Source of the DNA: Actinomycetes bacterium
GTDB taxonomy: Bacteria > Actinomycetota > Actinomycetes > Mycobacteriales > Mycobacteriaceae
Direction: 5' to 3'
Assembly: GCA_023461275.1 (NCBI GenBank)
Contig: JAEYMI010000051.1
Coordinates: forward strand, 1-39,774
Length of the DNA stretch: 39,774 bases
The notes beneath the pieces are model-generated. The model worked only from the letters and a program-made list of their open reading frames with translations, was not told the DNA's origin and ran no database searches. The stretch's first letter is position 1. Each line of letters begins with the position of its first letter. Below, piece by piece: positions 1-8,081 of this stretch. A program made the position numbers and the translations under genes.

Positions 1-57
1 GGCGCCCGCCGGGTGCGCGGGGGCGTGGGGGGGTGACTCCTTCGGCTCGCCGACCGG

Positions 58-231
58 ATGCGTGCCCGGTGGGATTACCCGAGCTGCGTTGCTGTTCTGA
101 GGTCGATGCGAGAACTGTCGCAGTTGACTGTCCATGAATGGGATTCTGTGACAGGCGATATCGCGTCCATGAATCGTCGTGAGGTCAACGACGAGGTGCA
201 GCGCATCATGGCTTCCTTGGTGATCGATTAG
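58..231 (+). CDS. possible small hypothetical ORF (57 aa), doubtful
   Basis: An open frame runs from ATG 58 to TAG 229-231; an inner ATG at 106 would give 41 aa. The inner part is protein-like and mostly charged, with no membrane segment or motif that I recognise. Third-position GC in the last 41 codons is only about 60%, lower than in neighbouring genes, and no clear ribosome binding site precedes either ATG. It ends 5 nt before the 3' end of the convergent ABC permease. It may be a remnant or a chance frame. Confidence 0.25.
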   Translation: MRARWDYPSCVAVLRSMRELSQLTVHEWDSVTGDIASMNRREVNDEVQRIMASLVID

Positions 232-236
232 CCGAC

Positions 237-1073
237 CTAGGCGTTACGCATATAGGCCCGCACGGCGAGTGGCGCGAAGATCGCGACGATGACCGCTGAC
301 CCCACGAGTGCCCACACGACGTGGATGCTCGCATGGCCGGTGCTGGTGAGATCTCGAACAGCGGTCACGATGTGGCTGATCGGATTCACCTTGACGAACC
401 CCTGCAGCCAGCCGGGCATCGTATCCACCGGGACGAAGGCATTGGACATGAAGGTCAGCGGGAACAGGATCAACATCGAGATACCCTGCACGGCAGAGGC
501 TTTGCTCATCACACACCCCATCAGGGCGAAGATCCAGGAGATCGCGAAGCTGCACACGATCACTAACGCGGCCGCGGCGACGGCGCCCCAGGCGCTGGGC
601 CGCCATCCCATGATCACGCCCATCACGATGGTCAGCGTGGTCGCGATCAGGTAGCGGATCATGTCGGCCATCAGTGCACCGGCCAGCGGGCTGATCCGCG
701 CGATCGGCAGGGACCGGAATCGATCGAAGACACCTTTGTCCATGTCCTCGCGCAGCTGGGTGCCGGTGACGATCGAGGTGGTGATGACGGTCTGCACCAG
801 GATGCCCGGAATGATCACCGGCAGATACGCTTTCACGTTGCCGCTGATCGCGCCACCGAAGAGGTAGGTGAACATCAGGGTGAAGATGATCGGTTGCAGG
901 GTGACGTCGAAGAGTTGTTCGGGATTGTGGCGGATCTTGAGGACTCCGCGGTAGGCCATGCTGAACGACTGACGCACGGTTTCGGCCAGGGTGACCGATG
1001 TCTTCGCTTGCGGCCGTGCGCGTGTGGTGGTGATGGCGGTGGATGCGGCGGTGGATGCGGCGGTGGTGGTCAT
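237..1073 (-). CDS. ABC-2 type exporter permease, DrrB-like
   Basis: The 278-residue protein has an Ala/Thr-rich cytoplasmic N-terminus of about 45 residues followed by about six hydrophobic segments. The last third carries the usual ABC-2 drug-exporter pattern: a conserved NAFVPVDTMPGW stretch before the final helix and a NPISHI.TAVRDL segment. It should form the membrane half of an efflux pump with the ATPase encoded just upstream; start and stop overlap (ATGA, 1070-1073), so the two are translationally coupled. The substrate cannot be read from the sequence. Relatives export daunorubicin-type drugs or cell-envelope lipids; a general antibiotic or lipid exporter is the safest call. Confidence 0.88.
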   Translation of the reverse strand: MTTTAASTAASTAITTTRARPQAKTSVTLAETVRQSFSMAYRGVLKIRHNPEQLFDVTLQPIIFTLMFTYLFGGAISGNVKAYLPVIIPGILVQTVITTSIVTGTQLREDMDKGVFDRFRSLPIARISPLAGALMADMIRYLIATTLTIVMGVIMGWRPSAWGAVAAAALVIVCSFAISWIFALMGCVMSKASAVQGISMLILFPLTFMSNAFVPVDTMPGWLQGFVKVNPISHIVTAVRDLTSTGHASIHVVWALVGSAVIVAIFAPLAVRAYMRNA

Positions 1074-2086
1074 CGGGCGAGCTCGCTCTCGGGTTCGTCG
1101 GAGGTGGTCTCGTCGTCGGCGGGTTTGCCGGTGATGGTGAGGAACACTTCGTCGAGGCTGGGTTTCTGGACGTTGATCTCATCGATCGAGATGCCCTCGG
1201 CGCGGAGCGCGATGAGGACGTCCGGGACGAGGTCTGGCTTCTGGAGACCGACCGAGATGCGTGCGGCCTCCGGGCTTAGTACCGGGGCTTCGCCGAGGAC
1301 GCGTTCGACGATCTCGGACACTTTCGCCGCGTCGGCCTTGTCGACCGGGGTGAGCTGTAATGTGCTGGCGCCCACCGACTGTTTGAGTTCGTCGGCGGTG
1401 CCGTCGGCGATGACCTTGCCGTGGTCGATGACCGCGATGCGGTCGGCGAGTTGGTCGGCCTCGTCGAGGTACTGGGTGGTCAGCAGCACGGTGGAGCCCT
1501 GCTTGACCAGGTTGCGGATGGTGTCCCACATCTGTGCGCGGGTGCGTGGGTCGAGGCCGGTTGTCGGCTCGTCGAGGAACAGTAGGGGAGGGGTGTCGAT
1601 GAGGCTGGCGGCGAGGTCGAGTCGTCGGCGCATACCGCCGGAGAAGTTCTTCAACGGACGATTGGCGGCCTCGGTGAGTGCGAACTCGCCGAGCAGTTCG
1701 TCGGCACGCGAACGTGCGGCCGCACGTGAAAAGCCAAGCAGCCGTGCGAAAAGCATCAGGTTCTGGGTGGCGGTCAGATCCTCGTCGACCGATGCGTACT
1801 GCCCGGTGACCCCGACGAGGGACCGGACTGCAACAGCGTCGTCGATGACGTCGTAGCCGAAGACTTTCGCTGATCCGGCGTCGGGTCGTAACAGGGTGGC
1901 GAGCATGCTGACCGTGGTGGTCTTGCCCGCGCCGTTGGGGCCGAGGACGCCGTAGACGGACCCGGTCGGTACGACCAGATCCACGCCGTTGACGGCGCGG
2001 GTTGATCCGAAGTGCTTGACCAGGCCGTGCGCCTCGATGGCCGGATCGGTGCCTGGGCTCGGGTTGGTGGTTGTCATGGCGATCAT
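1070..2086 (-). CDS. ABC transporter ATP-binding protein, DrrA-like
   Basis: The 338-residue protein has a complete nucleotide-binding domain: Walker A GPNGAGKTT near residue 50, signature FSGGMRRRLDLA and Walker B LLFLDEPTTGLD followed by a conserved H-loop region. A roughly 90-residue C-terminal extension ends with the DEVFLTITG motif typical of DrrA/CcmA-type drug-exporter ATPases. It powers the permease that overlaps its 3' end. The start is uncertain: ATG 2086 and ATG 2077 are both possible, and neither has a strong ribosome binding site. The gene is divergent from the 2183-2944 gene with less than 100 bp between them, so the promoters lie close together. Confidence 0.9.
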   Translation of the reverse strand: MIAMTTTNPSPGTDPAIEAHGLVKHFGSTRAVNGVDLVVPTGSVYGVLGPNGAGKTTTVSMLATLLRPDAGSAKVFGYDVIDDAVAVRSLVGVTGQYASVDEDLTATQNLMLFARLLGFSRAAARSRADELLGEFALTEAANRPLKNFSGGMRRRLDLAASLIDTPPLLFLDEPTTGLDPRTRAQMWDTIRNLVKQGSTVLLTTQYLDEADQLADRIAVIDHGKVIADGTADELKQSVGASTLQLTPVDKADAAKVSEIVERVLGEAPVLSPEAARISVGLQKPDLVPDVLIALRAEGISIDEINVQKPSLDEVFLTITGKPADDETTSDEPESELAR

Positions 2087-2169
2087 GGTGCACCACGCCG
2101 CTTACGTGTGGCTTACGTCGGCGTGCGTGGGCCTGTGGATAGTTTTCCGACGGGTGCTCGGATCGGACT

Positions 2170-2175
2170 TACGCT
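2170..2175 (+). promoter_or_regulatory. -10 element of a leaderless transcript
   Basis: The hexamer TACGCT fits the TANNNT -10 pattern and ends 7 nt before ATG 2183, so transcription would start at or next to the start codon. This spacing decides the start of the downstream gene. No convincing -35 is seen. Confidence 0.4.
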
Positions 2176-2182
2176 GCTGGTC

Positions 2183-2944
2183 ATGGGACGACGACATCAC
2201 CGCACACCACCGAAAAACCGCAGCCGGCAGCGCCGCCCGCGGCCTGTTCCGCAGCCGTGGGACATGGCCCACGGCCATGCGATACGTCAGGAATTGGCCG
2301 AGGCGTATCGCGCGCTGTCGGTGGAATGGATGGCATATCTCGAGATCGTGGACGCCGCCGACGTGGCCGAGTTCCCGGACCGGTGCGAGCTACTGCGTCT
2401 GTTGCGTGGACTACTGCGGCATTCGATGGCAGCGGCGGAGACGGCGTCGACGGCTACGCCGATGTGGGTACCCGCATCGGCTCTCGCATCGATTGCCGAC
2501 GTCGACGGTTCGGCGACCGACCGACGCGGACTACCCGCACTCGGCACCAGCGGGCTCATGCTGTTCGAGGCGTCGACGGTCCGAGCGCAGGAGTCACTGC
2601 CGTCCAACGGGCCGGGCCTGCCCGAAGTCGACGTCGACGGGGTGCTCTGGTTCACCGCACCGACGGTGCGCCATGGCTGCGACACCCGACTGGTGGTGGC
2701 ACCGTTGACCACTGCCCGAGGACTGCAACCGCTGCGCGGTGAGGGGTGGAAAGCATCGACGCTCACCGAGATCTCCTGCATCGACATCTATCACGGTGTG
2801 CGACACGACGTCGATCCTGGCATGCACCCTATTGTCGAGCTGCTCGACCGGATGGGAAATGCGTTGCAGGGTGGTCTGATTCGGGTTGTGGAGCGTGACC
2901 GCGATGAGGTTGCTGAAGCGGTGTCAGTTCTCGACGCCGCCTGA
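2183..2944 (+). CDS. conserved hypothetical protein
   Basis: This 253-residue soluble protein is unassigned. After a basic N-terminus (MGRRHHRTPPKNR) there is a helical stretch (about residues 40-85), a Ser/Ala-rich region, and a beta-rich second half with a LWFTAPTV segment. No catalytic motif, signal peptide or membrane helix was found. I chose ATG 2183 because a TANNNT hexamer lies 7 nt upstream and the residues encoded before it are low-complexity and Arg/Gly-rich. The 3' end overlaps the convergent SGNH hydrolase gene by 21 bp. The link to the divergent ABC exporter is positional only. Confidence 0.6.
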   Translation: MGRRHHRTPPKNRSRQRRPRPVPQPWDMAHGHAIRQELAEAYRALSVEWMAYLEIVDAADVAEFPDRCELLRLLRGLLRHSMAAAETASTATPMWVPASALASIADVDGSATDRRGLPALGTSGLMLFEASTVRAQESLPSNGPGLPEVDVDGVLWFTAPTVRHGCDTRLVVAPLTTARGLQPLRGEGWKASTLTEISCIDIYHGVRHDVDPGMHPIVELLDRMGNALQGGLIRVVERDRDEVAEAVSVLDAA

Positions 2945-3850
2945 GAGGTTTCGCTCGAGGATCGAGGCGATCTCGCGTTGGCCAAGTGCGTTGGGATGCA
3001 CAGGAACCGGATGCCTCGATCCGACCAGGGGTTCCACCCAGCGGGTGCCGACCGGAGCGCAGGCGTCGTGTCCAGCCGATGCCGACGTCACGTCGACGTA
3101 GCGGACGCCGGTGGCCTCGGCGGCCTGCTTGACCACGTCGTTGAGGGTGGTCTGGATGTCGTAGGTGTACACCGCGTCGCCGGGTGCGATGGGGAAACCG
3201 GGACAGTTGCGTGCAGTGGCGGGCATGAGCCACGGATAGCTGACGATGAACACTCTCGCGCCGGGGGCTTTGGCGCGCACCGCGGTGAGGGTGCGGACCA
3301 CGTTCGGGTAGGTCTCGGTGCGGAGCTGCCGAACGATCGACGATCCGTACTGGTTCTTGCACGGCGTACCGTTCAACCCGGAGATCGCCGCTGCCGCCAC
3401 GCATTTGGCGATGGTGCCGGCGAAGACGCTGCCGTCGTTGCCGCCGATCATCACCGTCACCAGACGGGTTGCGGGGGTCAGGGCGTCGAGTTGGGGCGGA
3501 ACCCCGGGATACTGTGAGCCGAAGAAGTCGTCGGTGCTGGCGCCGCCGCAGCTGACGTCGGTGAGGCGAAAGCCGTTGCGGCGGGCCAGTACATGGGCGA
3601 AGTTGTTGAGCGACTGGGAGCACAGGGGATAGGAGCCGGGCGCTGTCGGTGCGACGCCCGACCCGGCCGAGTAGCTGTCGCCGAGGTTGACGTACGGCAG
3701 CGATGCGGGGTCGGTCGGCGCAGCGTGTGCGGGACCGGCGGACATCAACCCGGTGGACATCAACCCGGTGGACATCAACACGGCGGACGCGGCCACCGCA
3801 GCGTCCACCAGGAATCCCCCGACTCTGTTCACCGAACGTCGTCGAATCAT
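2924..3850 (-). CDS. secreted SGNH/GDSL-family hydrolase (first of three)
   Basis: The 308-residue protein starts with a signal peptide: MIRRR..., a hydrophobic core, and an AHA-A cleavage site at about residues 43/44. The SGNH blocks follow: NLGDSYSAG with nucleophile Ser59, a central Gly (SCGGAST), IGGNDGS (oxyanion Asn) and a C-terminal HPNALGQ with the catalytic His. It is expected to be an extracytoplasmic esterase or lipase acting on cell-envelope esters or host lipids; substrate unknown. The start at 3850 is preferred because further upstream the frame is not signal-peptide-like. The h-region contains three MST/SAGL-type repeats encoded by a 15-bp tandem repeat. Two paralogues lie at 10896 and 21211. 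Confidence 0.85.
   Translation of the reverse strand: MIRRRSVNRVGGFLVDAAVAASAVLMSTGLMSTGLMSAGPAHAAPTDPASLPYVNLGDSYSAGSGVAPTAPGSYPLCSQSLNNFAHVLARRNGFRLTDVSCGGASTDDFFGSQYPGVPPQLDALTPATRLVTVMIGGNDGSVFAGTIAKCVAAAAISGLNGTPCKNQYGSSIVRQLRTETYPNVVRTLTAVRAKAPGARVFIVSYPWLMPATARNCPGFPIAPGDAVYTYDIQTTLNDVVKQAAEATGVRYVDVTSASAGHDACAPVGTRWVEPLVGSRHPVPVHPNALGQREIASILERNLSGGVEN
3740..3784. repeat. 15-bp tandem repeat, 3 copies, inside a signal-peptide coding region
   Basis: Two identical copies of GGACATCAACCCGGT (3740-3754, 3755-3769) are followed by a third with two mismatches (3770-3784). On the minus strand each unit encodes five residues of the MSTGL type, within the hydrophobic core of the signal peptide of the hydrolase at 2924-3850. 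The unit is a multiple of three, so copy-number change would alter the core length without a frameshift. Confidence 0.85.
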
Positions 3851-3913
3851 GGTTCGGGTATAGCACTTTTCGTCGGCCGTTTTTTGCCGACCTGGACGGA
3901 TGAGTGGATGTAC

Positions 3914-3919
3914 TACAAT
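3914..3919 (+). promoter_or_regulatory. -10 element of the vapBC operon, leaderless
   Basis: TACAAT, a near-consensus -10, ends 7 nt before ATG 3927. The transcript would begin at the antitoxin start codon. A good -35 at the usual distance is absent. The placement argues for 3927 over the in-frame ATGs at 3900 and 3918, the latter overlapping the hexamer itself. Confidence 0.6.
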
Positions 3920-3926
3920 GAAGCAC

Positions 3927-4190
3927 ATGGCAGAAGTGGGTATTCGTGCGCTCAAGCAGAACGCTTCCGCGGTTGTCTCCCGGGCCGCTGCCGGGGAAAC
4001 CGTGACGATCACCGATCGGGGACGTCCGGTCGCGCAGCTGACCGCGATTCCTGAATCGGTGCTCCTACGTCGGCTCGCGGCCGGTACCGCGCGAGGACCG
4101 GTACGCGATATTCGAGATTTGCCCGCACCTGAGCCTGGGCCAGATATCTCGGGTGAGCTCGCGCGAATGCGAGACGACGAACGTTTCTGA
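3927..4190 (+). CDS. vapB: type II antitoxin, Phd/YefM family (VapB-like)
   Basis: The 87-residue protein opens with the Phd/YefM DNA-binding fold: MAEVGIRALKQNASAVVSRAAAGETVTITDRGRPVAQL, where the VTxRGRPVA strand is diagnostic. The C-terminal half is rich in Pro, Asp and Glu and would be the flexible toxin-neutralising tail (ISGELARMRDDERF). It should bind the PIN toxin encoded 3 nt downstream and autoregulate the operon. The start codon is chosen from the TACAAT -10 seven nt upstream. The specific partner pairing is inferred from adjacency. Confidence 0.87.
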   Translation: MAEVGIRALKQNASAVVSRAAAGETVTITDRGRPVAQLTAIPESVLLRRLAAGTARGPVRDIRDLPAPEPGPDISGELARMRDDERF

Positions 4191-4193
4191 CCG

Positions 4194-4625
4194 ATGGCGT
4201 TCTATGTGGATACTTCGGCGTTGGTGAAGTTAGTTGTCGCTGAAGAACATACAGATGCTTTGCGGGCGTGGCTGCGTGACGAATCCTCGGTGTCGGTGTC
4301 CTCGGACGTTGCGCGTACCGAACTACTTCGTGCTGTGCGTCGGGTAGATCCTGATCGTGCGGTCGCCGCGCGAGCAGTGCTCGACACGCTCGTCCTGCTC
4401 ACCGTGGGTTCTGCGACGTTTGACATGGCAGGTCGACTCGATCCGGTCGTACTCCGAAGCTTGGACGCGTTGCATATCGCCAGTGCACTCGAGTTGGGCG
4501 ACGATCTGACCGCGATCGTGACCTACGACGATCGAATGGCGCAATCGGCTCGGGCGCTGGGTATTCCGGTTCTTTCGCCGAATGGTCCGCTGGCTTCGGA
4601 CTCTGCTTGGCGTCCCCGTCCCTGA
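4194..4625 (+). CDS. vapC: VapC-type PIN-domain ribonuclease toxin
   Basis: The 143-residue protein is of typical VapC length. The acidic residues of the PIN active site are present: Asp6 in VDTSALVK, Glu43 in RTELLRA, Asp91 in LDALHIASAL, and Asp112/Asp113 in TYDDRMA. It would be a magnesium-dependent endoribonuclease acting on tRNA, rRNA or mRNA. It starts 3 nt after the antitoxin stop, so the two genes form one operon. Target RNA and growth effect cannot be read from the sequence. Confidence 0.9.
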   Translation: MAFYVDTSALVKLVVAEEHTDALRAWLRDESSVSVSSDVARTELLRAVRRVDPDRAVAARAVLDTLVLLTVGSATFDMAGRLDPVVLRSLDALHIASALELGDDLTAIVTYDDRMAQSARALGIPVLSPNGPLASDSAWRPRP

Positions 4626-5155
4626 TTGGAACCCGGGCGGGGATAGACTTCACAACGACTGGACCAGTCAAGGGGCTTGTCTCACGGTGTGCCTGTACTA
4701 AACAGTCGCGGAACGCGTCAGCAGCGTCAGGATTCGACTTCTGCATTCTTGCTGCCATCAATCGTACTTGGGTCTCGTGAGGTCATAGCGATGGGACATG
4801 GCACATAGCCGCACTGGCCTCGACGGGCAAATCTCTCGCGGTCGGGGACTGTTATCGACCAGTGCTAATGCATGCGCGGAGACTGGCCTCCGGCCATTCG
4901 ATCGCTTGCGCCACAAAATCCAGAGCACGTTCCTTGAGGTCCGCGAGTGACTGACCGACTGGAATTCGAACCTCCAGGGGCCCGACTCCGTTTGAGATCC
5001 AGTCCTCGATGCTGCTCTGAACGGCCGAATGCAGAAACGCGTCGACTTCAGCGTAACCGAACAGCATTAAGGATATCGCCTTGTTTCGGCCAAGCTGCAT
5101 AACGATCGGGAGGTTCGCATATGACGACTCGGCAGCGCGTCGGCGGCACCGGCGT
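4626..5155. other. 530-bp gene-poor stretch
   Basis: Between vapC and the NCS1 permease no family is recognised, and base composition is less GC-rich than the flanks. It holds a perfect 13-bp palindrome, GACTGGACCAGTC, at 4657-4669, overlapped on the minus strand by a TTGACT box, and one weak minus-strand frame (4852-5100, listed separately). No tRNA, integrase remnant or direct repeat was seen. Confidence 0.5.
4852..5100 (-). CDS. hypothetical protein, possible gene remnant (82 aa)
   Basis: The last 82 codons of a longer minus-strand frame look like a real soluble alpha/beta protein: an FGYAEVDAFLHSAV helix, a GPLEVRIPVG strand, and an amphipathic LADLKERALDFVAQAI helix. Upstream of ATG 5100 the frame becomes Ser/Arg-rich and non-protein-like, so either the gene starts there or it is the C-terminal part of a broken gene. 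No family was recognised. It lies downstream of the permease gene on the same strand, with 55 bp between. Confidence 0.4.
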   Translation of the reverse strand: MQLGRNKAISLMLFGYAEVDAFLHSAVQSSIEDWISNGVGPLEVRIPVGQSLADLKERALDFVAQAIEWPEASLRACISTGR

Positions 5156-6613
5156 TCAGCGGAGCGCGGGTGTCGGGTCTGACTCCGATTTCCCAGGGTC
5201 GGGATCGAGCAGTGATGCCTCTGCGGCGATGATGGCGCGTTCCCGGGTGAGATCGACATTGCGTGCGAGTAGCCAGTACGTAAGTCCGGCCAGCGGGATG
5301 CCGACGAATAGCGAGATGTCGACGCCGCCAAGGAGGTTGGCGATGGATCCGTGATAGTTGCCGATGATGGCGAAGGGCAGCATGACGACGAACCCGACCC
5401 CGTACGCCAGTAACCCCCGCCAGTTCCATCGGCCGTAAATGCCTGCGGGATTGAAGATTTCGGTGACCGAGTACTTGGCCTTCCGGATCACGAAATAGTC
5501 AACGAGATTGATCGCGGTCCAGGGGGCGAGGAACAGGCCGAACACGGTCAGCGCGATCGCGAACCCGGTGCTGAGAAATGCTTCTGGCAGTGTGTGACCG
5601 ACGTAGGCGGCAGTGGCTGTGAAGACGATCATCACCAGGGCCCGGACTGACCGCGTGGGCACGGTGGGTCGGAAAGCGTCGACAGCACTGATGAGCGTGA
5701 GTGCCCCGCCGTAGATGCACATTCCGATGTAGGAGATCAACGCGATGGTGCCGAAGGCGATCAGGACGGCCCCGAATCCGGGCAGGACGCGGTCGGCGGC
5801 CTCCTGTACGGCGGGGATCATCTCGGCAGTCGGGAAGAGCACGGCGGCAACTGATCCCACGGCGGCCATGAAGAAACAACCGCCCCACACCCCGGCGCTC
5901 GTCCACGCGATCAACGATCGGTGGCTCGTTTCCTCGGGCAGATAACGCGAATAGTCAGAAACGAACACCGCCCAGGTCAGAGCGTAGGCGAAGGAAGTCG
6001 ATACGACGACAAGGAATTTCGCGGTATCGAAGGTTCCGATGAGGTTGAGGCTTTGGTAGGGGAAGCCGCCCCGGGCGAATGTGCCGACGAAGAAGACAAC
6101 GAGCAGCACCACCAGGATGTAGGAAATGTACCGCTGGCTGGCGTGCAGAAGGTCGTAACCGTAGATGGCCAGGATCGCCGAGATGACGACCGCCGGCAGT
6201 ATCCACCAGTAGGTGTGCACATGCACGATTTGTACGGCGGTGGCTTCGAGGAAGTTGAAGCAGGACACAATGAAGCCCCAATAGAGCAAGATTGCGACAG
6301 TCCAGATGAGCAGTGCGCCATAGCGACCGAACTGTGGCCGCGACTGCACCATCTGGGGCAGCCCCAGATGCGGGCCCTGGCTGGCGTGCGCGGACACCAG
6401 CCCGGTGGACAGTGCCATTCCGAGCGCCATACCGATCAGCGTCCACGCGAGGTTGAGCCCGATGGTGATTCCGATGATGCCGGTGGCGAAGCTGAGCACC
6501 TCTCCGCTGCCGGCGAACCAGATGGTCGACTGATCGATGAGGCGACCATGTCGTTCGGATTTCGGGACGTAGTCGATGGTCCGGCGTTCAGTCTTGTCGA
6601 CGATGACACTCAT
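5156..6613 (-). CDS. NCS1-family permease (cytosine/purine/hydantoin-type transporter)
   Basis: The 485-residue protein has about 12 transmembrane segments. The N-terminal motif IDQSTIWFAGSGEVLSFATG is the NCS1 substrate/sodium-site region, and the NLVDYFVIRK segment near residue 395 is also typical. NCS1 carriers import nucleobases, hydantoins, allantoin or vitamins with H+ or Na+. ATG 6613 follows the stop of the Rieske oxygenase gene by one nucleotide, so the two are cotranscribed, and the permease probably imports the oxygenase substrate or a precursor. The substrate is not identifiable from sequence alone. The C-terminus ends in a charged tail. Confidence 0.87.
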   Translation of the reverse strand: MSVIVDKTERRTIDYVPKSERHGRLIDQSTIWFAGSGEVLSFATGIIGITIGLNLAWTLIGMALGMALSTGLVSAHASQGPHLGLPQMVQSRPQFGRYGALLIWTVAILLYWGFIVSCFNFLEATAVQIVHVHTYWWILPAVVISAILAIYGYDLLHASQRYISYILVVLLVVFFVGTFARGGFPYQSLNLIGTFDTAKFLVVVSTSFAYALTWAVFVSDYSRYLPEETSHRSLIAWTSAGVWGGCFFMAAVGSVAAVLFPTAEMIPAVQEAADRVLPGFGAVLIAFGTIALISYIGMCIYGGALTLISAVDAFRPTVPTRSVRALVMIVFTATAAYVGHTLPEAFLSTGFAIALTVFGLFLAPWTAINLVDYFVIRKAKYSVTEIFNPAGIYGRWNWRGLLAYGVGFVVMLPFAIIGNYHGSIANLLGGVDISLFVGIPLAGLTYWLLARNVDLTRERAIIAAEASLLDPDPGKSESDPTPALR

Positions 6614-6614
6614 C

Positions 6615-7853
6615 TTATGAACTTCCCTGTCGTGAAGTGGATTTGAGCCCGGCTCCGAGTTGGCTTGCCATGACGTGGTGCCATTGGCCGGTGAGGTAGA
6701 ACTGGGCGATCTGGCCTTGGAAAGAACGCACGCCGTCTTCGCGGACGTCGAAGACGCCTGGTGCAAAGCCGCCGGTGCGCATTCCGCGGGTGACCGAGGC
6801 GCAGGCCTCGAAATCCTGGATGTTGGTCACGTCCCAGAAGTCAGCTGCGAAGGATGGATCGAAATCCGGTTCGGCAACAGCATCTTTCGGGAAATGCCAG
6901 GAACATTCGACGGTCACCTCGGTGGCCGAGTGTGCGATGAGGCGGTGAAACATCAGATAATCCGGGTGGGCACTGATCAACAGGTTCGACGGCAAGGCGA
7001 TGTAGTGCACACGGCGCAGATCGTCGACGTCCAGGCCTGGCACGAGATGGCGTCCGCCGCGTCCGGACAACGACATGGTGTCCGCGTCGGACCGAAGGGC
7101 CATCGGACCGCCGACCCAATAGCGGGGACGTTCGTCGTAGCCGACGAATTCGTCGGGTTCAGCGACCCGGCACAGTTCGGGATGGATGCTCGGGCAGTGG
7201 TAGCACTCCAGGTAGTTCTCGGCGACCAGTTTCCAATTGGTTTGGTACTGATAGGTTTTCGAATCGCCTTCGACCCAATCGACAGTCAACCACGGTGCGA
7301 GAATTTCGGGCAGATCGCCGAGAAAGTCGGTGAAGTCAGGGGCATTGGCGTCGGCATTGATGAACACCCAACCGGCCCATTCGACGGCGCGTAGTCCGGG
7401 CAATGGCCAGGCTTCGGTGTCGAACGTGGTGGTGTCATCGAAATGGGTGGCCTTCAGCAGACATCCGTCCAGCCCGAAAACCCAAGAGTGGTAAGGACAT
7501 CGGATGCCGGACTTGTTGTTCGCGGCCCCGACCGGGAGCAGTTCGTGGCCGCGGTGCGGGCACGCGTTGCGAAACGCGTGCGCAATCCCGTGGCGATCGC
7601 GCGACAGCAGCACGCCGCGTCCGCCGACGTCGATCGCCGTGTGATCACCGGGACTGGGAATCAACGATGAACGTGCGACGGCAACCCAGCCTCCGTCAAA
7701 GTAATGCTTTTGCTCCCAATCGAATACGTCTTCGGACAGGTACGCCTGCGCGGGCAATGTGCGCGCATCACCGAGGTTCGGTGACAGGACGCGGTGCAGG
7801 TCTTCGGTAGTCAATGCAGGCGGGGGTTCGGGGGAGTGGGGGTTCACGATCAA
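6615..7853 (-). CDS. Rieske-type ring-hydroxylating oxygenase, alpha-subunit-like
   Basis: The 412-residue protein has a Rieske [2Fe-2S] site, C98-P-H100 and C119-P-Y-H122, in the N-terminal domain. The mononuclear iron ligands sit in AENYLECYHCPSIHPEL (two His) and a later Asp in the VTNIQDFEAC helix. The ECYHCP...HPEL pattern resembles GbcA/carnitine-oxygenase-type enzymes that demethylate or cleave quaternary amines; that is a resemblance, not an assignment. A separate reductase is needed and none is encoded nearby. The start is taken as TTG 7853 because GAGGAA lies 7 nt upstream; GTG 7847 is the alternative. It is first in an operon with the NCS1 permease and divergent from a TetR gene. 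Confidence 0.85.
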   Translation of the reverse strand: MIVNPHSPEPPPALTTEDLHRVLSPNLGDARTLPAQAYLSEDVFDWEQKHYFDGGWVAVARSSLIPSPGDHTAIDVGGRGVLLSRDRHGIAHAFRNACPHRGHELLPVGAANNKSGIRCPYHSWVFGLDGCLLKATHFDDTTTFDTEAWPLPGLRAVEWAGWVFINADANAPDFTDFLGDLPEILAPWLTVDWVEGDSKTYQYQTNWKLVAENYLECYHCPSIHPELCRVAEPDEFVGYDERPRYWVGGPMALRSDADTMSLSGRGGRHLVPGLDVDDLRRVHYIALPSNLLISAHPDYLMFHRLIAHSATEVTVECSWHFPKDAVAEPDFDPSFAADFWDVTNIQDFEACASVTRGMRTGGFAPGVFDVREDGVRSFQGQIAQFYLTGQWHHVMASQLGAGLKSTSRQGSS

Positions 7854-8081
7854 TCGAGTGTTCCTCGGAGGCTTGGGCGGGACGCTGAGGGCCGCTTCGC
7901 TGGGGTGAGCTGAACGACCTCGGTCATCCTGGGACTCACGTCGGCGAAACTGAATCCTTGCGCGCACCGCGAATAAAACGGATCATTTGCTCCAGTTGTT
8001 TGATCACTGCAACCGCCACCCTTATATCGCGGGCGACTAGGGTGAAAGCCCACATGGCGATGGCGGAGTCAGGGGGCTTGA

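Noticed and set aside
4399..4761. 120-codon minus-strand frame opposite vapC
   Set aside because: Most of it is an antisense shadow of vapC and is Arg/Ser-rich.
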